A stretch of DNA of 47,553 nt from Sphingobium sp. CCH11-B1 (GCF_001556865.1 NZ_LSJY01000064.1:1-47553); one strand, 5' to 3'; counted from the first letter of the stretch, positions 8,009 through 15,938 are shown. Translations and numbers: made by a program. The notes: a model not told the origin generated them from the letters alone.

Positions 8009-8659
8009 TCAGCGATAGAAGATATGGTTGTCGATCGAGGCCAGCTTCGTCTTGCCCCAGGCCGGCGACACGCGGCGGGCGTGAAAATACAGCGCGCCTT
8101 CGGCCAGGCTGTCCCACTCGTCCTGCGAGGCGATCTGCGCGATCGCAACGGCTTCGCGCCAGCTGCGGCTTTCGGTGCGGATCGGCGGCATACCGCCGCC
8201 GCGCACGAAGCTGAACTGGCTCGGCTGATAGACAACGCCGCACAGGCTGCTGGCGAAGCGGCCGGACTTGGCCCGGTTGATGATCACCCGCGCGACAGCC
8301 AGTTGGCCCTCCAGGCTCTCGCCCTTCGCTTCGAAATAGACCGCTCCCGCCAGGCACTTCATGTCGCCATCAAGCTCCTCGGGCGCGCCTTGGGCGTCGA
8401 CCAGAGCAGCGAGGCTGCGTGCCGGGACATTGGAGTCGGAAGAAAAGTCGGAATCGCCCTTGGGGGCGGCGGCCAGCGGCTGCGCGACTTCGCGCGGCGC
8501 GGCGAAAATGACGGGCTTCTGCCCTGTCGTCGCTTCAATGGGAAGCGTAGTGGCCGATGCCAGCGTCTCGCTCGCGATCGACATGTCGGACGCCATGACC
8601 GCTGCGGATACGGACAAGGCAAAGGCTGCGGCGATCGCAGCTTTCAGGCGGAAACTCAT
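8009..8659 (-). CDS. SleB-type cell wall hydrolase
   Basis: A 216-residue exported protein whose C-terminal half (about 95-216) is a hydrolase_2/SleB domain, a lytic transglycosylase-like fold acting on peptidoglycan. The predicted catalytic glutamate is Glu110 in GAVYFEAKGES. ARVIINRAKSGRFASSLC, YQPSQFSF and GALYFHA are also typical of the family. The N-terminus is a signal peptide (residues 1-23), followed by a low-complexity Ala/Ser/Pro linker. In non-spore-formers such proteins are assumed to remodel the wall during growth or division. The gene is single, with its own terminator downstream. The 177 bases upstream (8660-8836) hold only its leader and promoter; no other gene is seen there. 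Confidence 0.88.
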   Translation of the reverse strand: MSFRLKAAIAAAFALSVSAAVMASDMSIASETLASATTLPIEATTGQKPVIFAAPREVAQPLAAAPKGDSDFSSDSNVPARSLAALVDAQGAPEELDGDMKCLAGAVYFEAKGESLEGQLAVARVIINRAKSGRFASSLCGVVYQPSQFSFVRGGGMPPIRTESRSWREAVAIAQIASQDEWDSLAEGALYFHARRVSPAWGKTKLASIDNHIFYR

Positions 8660-8836
8660 CGTGGCTCAAAATAAGGCGGTTCTTGGCCTGGGCGTCGTTT
8701 TTAACCCAAATCTTCTCTCGACGACCGGCCGCCCCCCGTCTGCGTGTTTACCGCGCCCGCCCCTCATGGACGAATGCGGCAACCTGCGCGTTGGCGTGGG
8801 CGGCCCTGTGCACGGACCATGACGATGAGTCAACGA

Positions 8837-9178
8837 TCAGCAGATCGTTTCAGCGGCGAACCGTTCCGCATCCGGGATGTCGAGTTCTATTATCCACAGG
8901 TCGGGGTCCGACCTGCGCCGACGCGCCAGATATTGATCCAGCGCCTCCGGCCCTTCGTCGACCGAGGGGCCACAGCGCATCAACGCGCCACTGCCAAGAA
9001 GGTTCGAAACGCGCTCAAAAAGCCCCTGATACACCCCTTTTTCAAGGGCCTGCACCAGGATCACGCCACTGATCGGGTCTCCTTTCGCCAGCACCGTTGC
9101 AAAGCCGCCGCTGTCGTTCACCCGGCGGCGGAGCGCCCCCACCAGCATCTCGCTGGTGAGCCGCGGATCAGCCGACAT
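8837..9178 (-). CDS. DUF1491 family protein
   Basis: A 113-residue protein matching the DUF1491 family, which is common in Alphaproteobacteria and has no known function. Recognisable parts are the N-terminal MLVGALRRRVNDSGGFATVL, the GDP-SGVILVQ segment and the C-terminal DPDLWIIELDIPD. It has no signal peptide or membrane helix and is predicted cytosolic. It is the last gene of the long leftward block and overlaps the thioesterase by 11 bases. A perfect DnaA-box nonamer at 8890-8898 lies inside the coding sequence and is probably incidental. Confidence 0.85.
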   Translation of the reverse strand: MSADPRLTSEMLVGALRRRVNDSGGFATVLAKGDPISGVILVQALEKGVYQGLFERVSNLLGSGALMRCGPSVDEGPEALDQYLARRRRSDPDLWIIELDIPDAERFAAETIC

Positions 9179-9629
9179 AGCCGGGCAGTGAGGAGAGGGG
9201 GAATTGCGATCGCATGAAAGTGCCGGTGCCGCGTCCCACTTCCTCGCCGTCCGAATCGATCAGGCTCGCCTCGGCGACATACACGCGCCGCCGGCCGCTG
9301 ATCCACCGCCCTTCGGCGCGGATTCGCCCCGGCCCGATCGGGCGGGTGAAGAGCAGGTTGAATGCGGTCGTCAGCAGGAAACGGTCGCTGACCAGGCTGT
9401 TGGCCGCATAAAAGGCCGCATCGTCGAGCATCTTGAAATAGACGGTCCCATGCACCGCCCCGGCGGCGTGGAACTGGGTCTCGTCGACGTCGAAATCGAT
9501 GATGGAGCGGCCGGCTTCGGGAATTGCGAGTTCGGATCGGAACAGCCGGTTGATCGGCGCGGACCGATAAAGCGATTCGAGGGCGCGGAAGTGCGCCGCC
9601 TCACCGCTCGGCCCGTCAGGCAGCGTCAC
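9168..9629 (-). CDS. PaaI-like hotdog-fold thioesterase
   Basis: A 153-residue hotdog-fold protein of the PaaI/YbgC-like acyl-CoA thioesterase group. The segment HAAGAVHGTVYFKMLDDAA corresponds to the active-site helix region, followed by the strand FLLTTAFNLLFTRPIGPGRIRAEG. The hotdog core covers roughly residues 30-145. The substrate cannot be named. It overlaps ptsN by 14 bases and DUF1491 by 11 bases, so the three are translationally coupled. The neighbourhood (ptsN, hpf) offers no metabolic clue. Confidence 0.82.
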   Translation of the reverse strand: MTLPDGPSGEAAHFRALESLYRSAPINRLFRSELAIPEAGRSIIDFDVDETQFHAAGAVHGTVYFKMLDDAAFYAANSLVSDRFLLTTAFNLLFTRPIGPGRIRAEGRWISGRRRVYVAEASLIDSDGEEVGRGTGTFMRSQFPLSSLPGYVG

Positions 9630-10083
9630 GCGCGCCCGCGCCGGACAACAGCGCGTGGAGCGCCCCGGTCGACTTGGCCCCGCGCAACCGCGCCACGACG
9701 GTCTCGTCGCGCAGATAGCGGGACACGCGCGCCAGCGTCTTCAGATGCTCGGCGCCGCTGTCCTGCGGCGACAAAAGGGCGAACACGACATCCACCGGCG
9801 CATCGTCCACCGCGTCGAAAGGCACCGCAGGGTCCAGCAGAACGACCACGCCGCACATCCGCTCCAGCCCCGGTATCTTGGCATGGGGAATCGCGACCCC
9901 GCCGCCAAAGCCGGTCGAACCCAGCCGCTCGCGCTCGAACAGGGCGTCGCCCACTTCGTCCGCATCCAGGTCATAGGCGCGCTTTGCGAGCAAGGCGATC
10001 TTTTGGAACAGGGCTTTCTTGCCATTGGCGGCTAGGCCCGTAGCCAACGCTTCGGGCGAAACGATGTCGTTGAAATGAACCAT
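9616..10083 (-). CDS. ptsN: Nitrogen-PTS enzyme IIA (PtsN)
   Basis: A 155-residue EIIA-Ntr protein, the terminal phosphoacceptor of the nitrogen phosphotransferase system, which regulates potassium, phosphate and nitrogen physiology through protein contacts. The phosphorylated histidine is His67 in GGGVAIPHAKIPG. The domain is complete (FNDIVSPEAL to the C-terminal ARVSRYLRDETVVARLRGA). The start is the ATG at 10083; the frame is open up to 10245, but that extension has no family similarity. It lies downstream of hpf, as in many Proteobacteria, where hpf and ptsN follow rpoN; rpoN is not here. Confidence 0.93.
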   Translation of the reverse strand: MVHFNDIVSPEALATGLAANGKKALFQKIALLAKRAYDLDADEVGDALFERERLGSTGFGGGVAIPHAKIPGLERMCGVVVLLDPAVPFDAVDDAPVDVVFALLSPQDSGAEHLKTLARVSRYLRDETVVARLRGAKSTGALHALLSGAGARDAA

Positions 10084-10276
10084 GGTCAATCCGAACCGGC
10101 CGAGCCGCGCCTCAAATTTCCGCGCGCTCCTCGGACTATCAAAGCCCGGCCCCATAAGCCCCCTGTCGAAAGAGGTCAACAGGCGGGCAGGGCGTGGGGA
10201 GCAGGGGGCGGGCGCTTTTCGACGCCCGCCCCCATCGTCTGTCATTTGCGGGATTCTGTCCCACCGCAGCCGATGA

Positions 10277-10336
10277 CTTCAGCCACGGGGTTTTACCCAG
10301 CCGCCACCCGTGGCTTCAGCCACGGGGTTCTACCCA
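10277..10336. repeat. Tandem 23-bp repeat at the 3' end of hpf
   Basis: Two 23-bp copies (10277-10299 and 10314-10336) differ at one base and are 37 bases apart. The right copy contains the last codons and stop of hpf and forms a perfect 8-bp hairpin (CCCGTGGC at 10307-10314, loop TTCA, GCCACGGG at 10319-10326). The left copy lies in the hpf-ptsN gap. The arrangement looks like a short duplication of the hpf 3' end. There is no T-run, so an intrinsic terminator is not clear. Confidence 0.75.
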
Positions 10337-10909
10337 CCCTATCGTGCCGTCATGGCGGCGATAGACCATGTTGTAGGCGGATGTGCCCGCATTCAGGAAA
10401 AGCAGCGCGTTTGTGTTGCGCAAGTCCAGCATCATGACCGCGTCGGACACGCTGGCTTCGGGGATGTCGACGCGCGTCTCCGCGACAATCAGCGGCGCAT
10501 CGACCGCTTCCTCCTCGTCGCTGCCGCCGGCAAAGATGGTGTATCCCGCTCCGTCGATCTCATCCAGGGCATAGCCATTGCTGCGCTGCGCCTCGGCCGC
10601 TGCCGCCTGCGCGCTGCGGTCCTTCAGCCGGCGCATGTAGCGGCGCAGCTGCTTTTCGATCCGGTCGGCCGCCTGGTCGAAGGACGGGTGTGCCTCCTGC
10701 GCTTCGCCCGCGCCCTTGAGGATCAGGCCGGTCATCACATGGCAAACGATGTCGCAGTGGAAAGCGCCGTGGGGCGCGGTTCGGAATGTCACCTGGGCGG
10801 AAAGCGCGCGGGAGAAATATTTCTCGGCCATCGCCTGCAAACGGTCGGTGACGTGACTCTTGAGCGCGTCGCCCGTTTCGACCTGATGTCCGGAAACACG
10901 AATATCCAT
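10316..10909 (-). CDS. hpf: Long-form ribosome hibernation promoting factor
   Basis: A 197-residue HPF/RaiA-type protein that binds the decoding centre of idle 30S subunits. The N-terminal domain (1-100, MDIRVSGHQVETGDALKSHV) is followed by an Ala/Glu-rich linker and a C-terminal dimerisation domain (about 140-195) with VSDAVMMLDL and NTNALLFLNAGT. That tail defines the long form, which joins two 70S ribosomes into 100S dimers by itself. The ribosome-binding site AAGGAG lies before the ATG at 10909. The stop codon lies in a duplicated 23-bp repeat. It is followed by ptsN after 232 bases. Confidence 0.93.
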   Translation of the reverse strand: MDIRVSGHQVETGDALKSHVTDRLQAMAEKYFSRALSAQVTFRTAPHGAFHCDIVCHVMTGLILKGAGEAQEAHPSFDQAADRIEKQLRRYMRRLKDRSAQAAAAEAQRSNGYALDEIDGAGYTIFAGGSDEEEAVDAPLIVAETRVDIPEASVSDAVMMLDLRNTNALLFLNAGTSAYNMVYRRHDGTIGWVEPRG

Positions 10910-10929
10910 ATGCCTTCTCCTTGTTCTTG

Positions 10930-10998
10930 CCGCGCCGCCGGGAAGACGGCGCGGTTCATTCGGGAGGCATAGGCCATTGGGTAAGGGTCTATGCCTCC
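10930..10998 (-). other. Two stem-loops between dnaQ and hpf
   Basis: One perfect 10-bp stem (10963-10972 with 10989-10998) includes the dnaQ stop codon. A second 8-bp stem (CCGCGCCG at 10930-10937 with CGGCGCGG at 10947-10954) follows, just ahead of the hpf ribosome-binding site. Neither is followed by a T-run. They may stabilise the dnaQ mRNA end or separate hpf expression from dnaQ. Confidence 0.5.
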
Positions 10999-11681
10999 TG
11001 CAACCAGAGCGGCTCCTTCAGCGTCGCGACGAACGCTGCATGCCGCTCCAGCTCCTCCGCGCCGGCCGCAAAGACCCGCGCAGGACGTACAGGGCGAACC
11101 GTGGCGCCAGCCGTCAGTTCCACCCGCACAGTCTCTTTTACCTCTTCCTGTGCCAGACCCAGGCCGATCTGCCGGCCGCCGGTCAATTCGATGTAAAGCT
11201 GCGCCAGCAGTTCCGCGTCCAGCAGCGCGCCATGCTTGACGCGATGGCTGCGGTCGATGCCGTAACGGGTGCAGAGCGCGTCCAGGCTGTGTTTCGCACC
11301 GGGATGCAATTGTCGCGCGATCGCGACAGTGTCGATCATCCTGTCCATCGATACTTCGGGATGACCGCACAGCTTCAATTCATGGTTGAGGAAGCCGAAG
11401 TCGAAGCGCGCATTATGCGCGACCAGCGGGCTGTCCTCCAGAAATTCCATCAGCTCCAGCGCGCCGCGTGCGAACACCGGATGCTTGGACAGGAAATCCG
11501 CCGACAGGCCATGCACGGCGAAGGCGGCGGCGGGCATGTCGCGCTCGGGATGATAATAAGCGTGGAAGGTCCGACCCGTCGGCACCCGGTTGATCAGCTC
11601 GATGCACCCGATCTCTACCAGCCGGTCGCCCGATGCGGGATCGAATCCCGTCGTTTCGGTATCGAAAATGACCTCGCGCAT
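10989..11681 (-). CDS. dnaQ: DNA polymerase III epsilon subunit
   Basis: A 230-residue 3'-5' proofreading exonuclease of the DnaQ family. All three Exo motifs are present: DTETTG (residues 7-12), HNARFD (89-94) and H-GALLDAELLA with His150 and Asp155. The C-terminal ~50 residues correspond to the tail that in E. coli contacts the alpha polymerase subunit. The start is the ATG at 11681 (MREVIFDTETTG); 60 further upstream bases are open but lack similarity. It lies 32 bases after coaE in the conserved order ppsR-maf-aroE-coaE-dnaQ. Confidence 0.95.
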   Translation of the reverse strand: MREVIFDTETTGFDPASGDRLVEIGCIELINRVPTGRTFHAYYHPERDMPAAAFAVHGLSADFLSKHPVFARGALELMEFLEDSPLVAHNARFDFGFLNHELKLCGHPEVSMDRMIDTVAIARQLHPGAKHSLDALCTRYGIDRSHRVKHGALLDAELLAQLYIELTGGRQIGLGLAQEEVKETVRVELTAGATVRPVRPARVFAAGAEELERHAAFVATLKEPLWLQEA

Positions 11682-11713
11682 CGCCCTCTTCGCATCGACT
11701 CTGTGACTTGACC

Positions 11714-12307
11714 TTATCGGCCTGTCTTCGCCCCAAGGCAAGCGACCAGTCGCCGTACCTGCGCTTGCGTATCGGTGAATGTGGTGCCGGTTCGGATGAT
11801 ATGGTCCGCCCGCCGTCGCTTCTCTGCGTCCGGGGTCTGCAGCCGCACGATCTGCCGGAATTTGGCCGGCGTCATTCCCGGCCGCGCCAGCACCCGCTTA
11901 CGCTGTTTCCACGCGGGCGCGGTGACGACGATCACCCCGCTCAGCTTCTTGTGCCCATGGGTCTCGAACAGCAGGGGGATGTCGAGAATCACGAACTTGC
12001 GGCTGCCATGGCGGCGCAGGAAGGCGCGCCGGCTGGCCTGTACCGCCGGATGGACGATCGCTTCAAGGGCGCGGCGCTCGTGCGGATGGCCGAACACCGC
12101 CGCGCCCAGTTTCGCGCGATCGACCCCCGCCGGGCCGGTCGTGCCGGGGAAACGCGCCTCGATCGCGGGTAGCAGCGCACCGCCAGGCCCTTGCAAGCGA
12201 TGCACCTCGGCATCGGCGTCGAACAGCGGCACGCCTTCGCGTCGGAACATCGCCGCCACCGCCGACTTGCCCATGCCGATCGATCCGGTCAGGCCGTAAA
12301 TCTTCAT
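11714..12307 (-). CDS. coaE: Dephospho-CoA kinase
   Basis: A 197-residue P-loop kinase catalysing the last step of coenzyme A synthesis, phosphorylation of the 3'-hydroxyl of dephospho-CoA. The Walker A motif is GSIGMGKS (residues 8-15). FDADAEVHRL, IVHPAVQ, ILDIPLLFET and RVLARPGMTPAKFRQI match the CoA-binding and lid regions of the family. The ATG directly abuts the aroE stop codon (12308-12310), so it is tightly coupled. Together with panC at 17 kb, two steps of CoA biosynthesis fall in this window, but in separate transcripts. Confidence 0.95.
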   Translation of the reverse strand: MKIYGLTGSIGMGKSAVAAMFRREGVPLFDADAEVHRLQGPGGALLPAIEARFPGTTGPAGVDRAKLGAAVFGHPHERRALEAIVHPAVQASRRAFLRRHGSRKFVILDIPLLFETHGHKKLSGVIVVTAPAWKQRKRVLARPGMTPAKFRQIVRLQTPDAEKRRRADHIIRTGTTFTDTQAQVRRLVACLGAKTGR

Positions 12308-13132
12308 CTAGGGCGTCGCTGTCAGCAGCGCTCGCAACTCCGCATCCAGCTCGCGGGGCGCGACCGCATCGAAGAAGATGTCGAATGCCAGCGCGGCCTG
12401 CCCGATCAGCATTTCGAGGCCGTCGAGCGTCTTGAGGCCCCGCGCCCGCGCCGCCTTCAGCAATCCGGTTTCGAGCGGCGCATAGACGATGTCATAGACG
12501 GTCGCGCTGTCGGGCAGGGGAGAGAGGTCCAGCTCCAGAACGGGCTGTCCGACCATGCCGAGCGAGGTGGAGTTGACCAGCAGATCGACGGCCGGCAGGC
12601 GATCGGTAAGCGCCATGACACGGCCCTTCACCCCGGCCCGGTCGAGCAGTGCCTGCCCCTTGGCCGCGTCGCGCGCCATGATGACGATCTCCTGCACGCC
12701 CAGCGTCGTGAGCGCGAACAGGATCGCGCGCGCCGCTCCGCCCGCGCCGATGATGAGCGCGCTCTTGCCCTTCCACTTGTCGCGCAGCAGCGGCTGGAGG
12801 AAGCCGCCCGCATCGGTGTTGGTACCGATCAGCGGTCCGCCGGTTTCGCTGGCGATGGTGTTGATCGCGCCGATCCGCTCCTGCACCCCGCCCGGATCGT
12901 CGACATAGTCCATCACCGCGATCTTGTGGGGGATGGTGACATTGCACCCCAACCAGTCCGGATCGGCCCGCCGCATCAGGAAATAGGCGGACAGGCCCTC
13001 CGCCGTCACATGCGTCTTGCGATATTCCGCCTCTATATCGAGCGCATTCAGCCAGAAATTATGGATCAGCGGCGATTTGCTGTGCGCGATCGGGTCGCCG
13101 ATCACCTCGGCATAGGGAAGCGTGTCTGTCAT
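12308..13132 (-). CDS. aroE: Shikimate dehydrogenase
   Basis: A 274-residue NADP-dependent enzyme reducing 3-dehydroshikimate in aromatic amino acid synthesis. The substrate pocket is formed by SKSPLIHN (residues 18-25) and NVTIPHK with catalytic Lys70, plus NTDAGG with Asp107. The nucleotide-binding glycine motif is IIGAGGAARA near residue 127, and NSTSLGM follows. The length is usual for AroE. The start overlaps the maf stop by 4 bases (ATGA) and the stop abuts coaE. Confidence 0.96.
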   Translation of the reverse strand: MTDTLPYAEVIGDPIAHSKSPLIHNFWLNALDIEAEYRKTHVTAEGLSAYFLMRRADPDWLGCNVTIPHKIAVMDYVDDPGGVQERIGAINTIASETGGPLIGTNTDAGGFLQPLLRDKWKGKSALIIGAGGAARAILFALTTLGVQEIVIMARDAAKGQALLDRAGVKGRVMALTDRLPAVDLLVNSTSLGMVGQPVLELDLSPLPDSATVYDIVYAPLETGLLKAARARGLKTLDGLEMLIGQAALAFDIFFDAVAPRELDAELRALLTATP

Positions 13133-13734
13133 GCCGCCAGAACGCCGCGCACGCGCAGAAAGTCAAGGAGGGGGAGCAGCGGCAAACCCTGAATCGCGAA
13201 CTGGCTGCCTTCAACCCGGCTGAACAGTTGCGCGCCCGGCCCCTCGATCCGGTAACATCCCACGCACCAGCGCAGTTGTTCCCAGTCCGCCTCCAGATAG
13301 GCATCGATGAAACTGTCGGACAACGGCCGCACCGTCATCCGCACCCGCTCGACGTGCCGCCAGATCGGCCCGCCATTCAATGCGATCACCGCAGCGCTGT
13401 GGAGATGATGCACCCGCCCGGACAGGAGGCGCAGGATGCGCCGCGCATCCTCCCGATCAACGGCCTTGTCGATCATCTCGCCGCGCGCCTCGCTTTCGCC
13501 GATCGACAGCGTCTGGTCGCATCCCAGCACCAGCGCGCCGGGCGCCCGCCGCGACACGCGCAGCGCCTTCAGCTCCGCCAGCGCGTCTGCCAGGGCGCGC
13601 GCGTCGAGTCCGTCCGCGCGCAGCGCCTCCTTTGCCGCCTCCTCGTCCACCTGCGGCGACAACGCCTCGAACGGAACCTGCGCCGCCTCCAGCATCGCCC
13701 GCCGGCTCGCGCTTTGCGACGCCAGCACGATCAT
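13129..13734 (-). CDS. maf: Maf-family nucleotide pyrophosphatase
   Basis: A 201-residue Maf-like protein, a family of house-cleaning nucleoside triphosphate pyrophosphatases that hydrolyse non-canonical or modified nucleotides. It begins with the diagnostic ASQSASRR (residues 5-12), followed by VDEEAAKEALR, the CDQTL segment and CYRIEGPGAQLF. The subtype (dTTP/UTP versus 7-methyl-GTP) cannot be fixed with certainty. The ATG at 13734 overlaps the stop of ppsR by 4 bases, and the 3' end overlaps aroE. Confidence 0.92.
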   Translation of the reverse strand: MIVLASQSASRRAMLEAAQVPFEALSPQVDEEAAKEALRADGLDARALADALAELKALRVSRRAPGALVLGCDQTLSIGESEARGEMIDKAVDREDARRILRLLSGRVHHLHSAAVIALNGGPIWRHVERVRMTVRPLSDSFIDAYLEADWEQLRWCVGCYRIEGPGAQLFSRVEGSQFAIQGLPLLPLLDFLRVRGVLAA

Positions 13735-14576
13735 GCGCCCGCCCCCGCCAGACCGTCGGCGCCTTCGGCGAGTTCACGGTCGTTGAACAGGTTGATGATC
13801 GCGGCGGCCGCCTCCTCGATCGAACGGCGAGTCATGTCGATCACAGGCCAGCCATTGTCGGCGAACATGCGCCGGGCGAAGGCCAGCTCAGCCTGCACCT
13901 TGTCATTGTCGACATAGGCGGTCTCGGGCGCCTGGTTGAGCGACAGCAGCCGGTTGCGCCGTATCTGGATCAATCGTTCCGGACTGACGGTCAGGCCCAC
14001 GACCATGGGATGCTTCAGCGAAAACAGGCTGCGCGGCGGCGGCGATTCCGGCACCAGCGGGATGTTCGCGGTCTTATATCCCCGGTTGGCAAGGTAGATG
14101 GATGTGGGCGTCTTGGACGCACGCGACACGCCCGCCAGGACGATGTCGGCTTCCTCCCAATTTTCATGGCCCACGCCATCGTCATGGGCGATGGTGAACT
14201 GGATGGCCTCGATCCGCGCGAAATAGGCTTCGTCCAGGATATGCTTGCGGCCCGGCCGCGTCCGCGTCTCCTGCCCCAATATGTTGGACAGCGCGTCCGC
14301 CACGCTGTCGAGCGCGGCGACATGGGGCAGGCCTAGCGCCCGGCACCGTGTTTCGAGCCGTTTGCGCAGGGGATGGTTGGTAAGGGTGAAGAGCACGAGG
14401 CCGGGGTTCGCGGCGATTTCCTCCATGATCCGGTCGAGATGGACATCGGAGCGCACCATGGGCCAGAAGTGGCGGATCGCCTCGACATTCTCGAACAGGC
14501 CGATCGACGCCTTGGCGATATTCTCCAGCGTCTCGCCGGTGGAGTCGGACAGCAGGTGCAGGTGGATGCGCGCCAT
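13731..14576 (-). CDS. ppsR: PEP synthase / PPDK regulatory protein (DUF299)
   Basis: A 281-residue bifunctional serine/threonine kinase-pyrophosphorylase of the DUF299 family, which switches phosphoenolpyruvate synthase or pyruvate phosphate dikinase off and on. LLSDSTGETLENIA at the N-terminus and the P-loop-like GVSRASKTPT (about 149-158) followed by YLANRGYKTANIPLVPE are diagnostic. Its target is not encoded in the window. The homologue in Rickettsia is RP001, the gene bordering the origin of replication. It heads the leftward block beside the putative oriC and diverges from hemE. Confidence 0.94.
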   Translation of the reverse strand: MARIHLHLLSDSTGETLENIAKASIGLFENVEAIRHFWPMVRSDVHLDRIMEEIAANPGLVLFTLTNHPLRKRLETRCRALGLPHVAALDSVADALSNILGQETRTRPGRKHILDEAYFARIEAIQFTIAHDDGVGHENWEEADIVLAGVSRASKTPTSIYLANRGYKTANIPLVPESPPPRSLFSLKHPMVVGLTVSPERLIQIRRNRLLSLNQAPETAYVDNDKVQAELAFARRMFADNGWPVIDMTRRSIEEAAAAIINLFNDRELAEGADGLAGAGA

Positions 14577-14864
14577 AGGGCATCTCTGTGGGCAGCTTGT
14601 GGATAAAGCAAGGGATGAAATCGGGGATGAAATGCCACCCGCATCCCGTCCCCGCAGTCCCGACTCTTATCCACAAGGGCCCAACAAGCCCCCATTTTCA
14701 TCCACATGCTGTGGATAACGGGGATGAACATACTGACTCGGACGGCAAAGCGTGGGCCCGGGGAGTCAAGCTGTTGGCAAAACCGGGCACAGCGCATAAA
14801 TCCCGCTGCCAACGGAGCATCTATCTCCATCAACCTTTGAATCTAATATTAAAGAGAGAGTCTG
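14577..14864. other. Putative chromosomal origin of replication (oriC)
   Basis: This 288-base gene-free gap lies between divergent ppsR and hemE. It has three perfect DnaA boxes (TTATCCACA at 14667-14675, and on the other strand at 14598-14606 and 14710-14718) and one 8/9 box (14698-14706). GGGATGAAAT repeats at 14612-14621 and 14624-14633, and GGGATGAA recurs at 14721-14728. Five GANTC methylation sites occur (14662, 14735, 14763, 14839, 14858). An AT-rich stretch at about 14836-14860 could be the unwinding element. The hemE / RP001 setting is that of the Caulobacter and Rickettsia origins. No full CtrA site (TTAA-N7-TTAA) is seen. Confidence 0.82.
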
Positions 14865-15938
14865 ATGCGCCAGGAAAACCGGGTGGACCCCGCCCGAACG
14901 GCTTTGCAACCCAAGCCACTGATGGCCGTCCTCCACGGCGAGGTGCCTGCCGTGCCACCAATGTGGCTGATGCGCCAGGCGGGCCGCTACTTGCCCGAAT
15001 ATCGTGCGCTGCGGGCGCAGAAGGGCGGCTTTCTCGAACTGGTCTATGACAGCGAGGCCGCGGCCGAAGTAACCCTCCAGCCGCTCCGACGCTTCGGTTT
15101 CGACGGCGCAATCCTCTTTTCCGACATATTGATCGTCCCCTACGCCATGGGGCAGGATCTGTGGTTCGAAGCCGGCGAGGGCCCACGCCTCGCGCCGATC
15201 CTTGGCGACACCGACCTGTCGGCGCTGACGCCCGACTTTTCCCGCTTCGACGCCGTCTATGAAACGGTCAGGCTGGTGAAGGCGGCGCTCGATCCTGCCG
15301 TTACCTTCCTTGGCTTTGCCGGCAGCCCCTGGACCGTCGCCACCTATATGGTCGCGGGACAGGGCAGCAAGGATCATGCGGCCGCGCGGCGCATGGCCTA
15401 CAGCCAAGCGGACCGTTTCGCCGCCCTCATCGATGCGATCGTCGACGCGACCGTCACTTATCTGTCCGGCCAGATCGCGGCCGGGGTGGAAGCGGTGCAG
15501 CTGTTCGACAGCTGGGCCGGCAGCCTTGCGCCCACGCAATTCGAACGCTGGGTGATAGAACCCAACCGCCGCATCGTGGAACGGCTGAAGGCCATCCATC
15601 CGGATGTCCCCGTGATCGGCTTTCCCAAGGGTGCGGGCGCGAAGCTCGCCGACTATGCCCGTCTGACCGGCGTCGATGCCGTGGGTGTCGATGAAACGAT
15701 CGATCCGCACTGGGCCAATGAAGCGCTGCCCGCCGGCATGCCGGTGCAAGGCAATCTCGATCCGCTGGCTCTGGTCGCCGGCGGCCGCGCGGTGGAGGAG
15801 GCGGTCGACACCATTCGCACAGCCTTTTTTGGCCGCCCCCATATCTTCAACCTCGGCCATGGCATATTGCCCGACACGCCCATCGCGCATGTCGAAGCAC
15901 TCATTGGCCATGTGCGGCAAGCAAGGGAACCTGACTGA
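14865..15938 (+). CDS. hemE: Uroporphyrinogen decarboxylase
   Basis: A 357-residue enzyme converting uroporphyrinogen III to coproporphyrinogen III in heme synthesis. The signature MWLMRQAGRYLPEYRALR (about 33-50) includes the substrate-binding arginines. ILFSDILIVPYAMG holds the catalytic aspartate region, and GFAGSPWTVATYM and the C-terminal NLGHGILPDTP complete the family pattern. The ATG at 14865 follows an AAAGAGAGAG stretch. It flanks the putative oriC, as in Caulobacter. Its TGA overlaps the hemJ start by one base. Confidence 0.96.
   Translation: MRQENRVDPARTALQPKPLMAVLHGEVPAVPPMWLMRQAGRYLPEYRALRAQKGGFLELVYDSEAAAEVTLQPLRRFGFDGAILFSDILIVPYAMGQDLWFEAGEGPRLAPILGDTDLSALTPDFSRFDAVYETVRLVKAALDPAVTFLGFAGSPWTVATYMVAGQGSKDHAAARRMAYSQADRFAALIDAIVDATVTYLSGQIAAGVEAVQLFDSWAGSLAPTQFERWVIEPNRRIVERLKAIHPDVPVIGFPKGAGAKLADYARLTGVDAVGVDETIDPHWANEALPAGMPVQGNLDPLALVAGGRAVEEAVDTIRTAFFGRPHIFNLGHGILPDTPIAHVEALIGHVRQAREPD

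Noticed and set aside
8890..8898. A perfect DnaA box (TTATCCACA) inside the DUF1491 gene
   Set aside because: It is single, within coding sequence, and has no other boxes nearby; it is not evidence for a second origin.
10277..10336. CRISPR or IS200/IS605 end at the hpf repeat
   Set aside because: There are only two copies, one inside the hpf coding end, with no cas or transposase gene; a local duplication explains it better.
14577..14864. CtrA-binding sites in the putative origin
   Set aside because: Only isolated TTAA is present (in ATATTAAAG); no TTAA-N7-TTAA was found, so no CtrA site is annotated.
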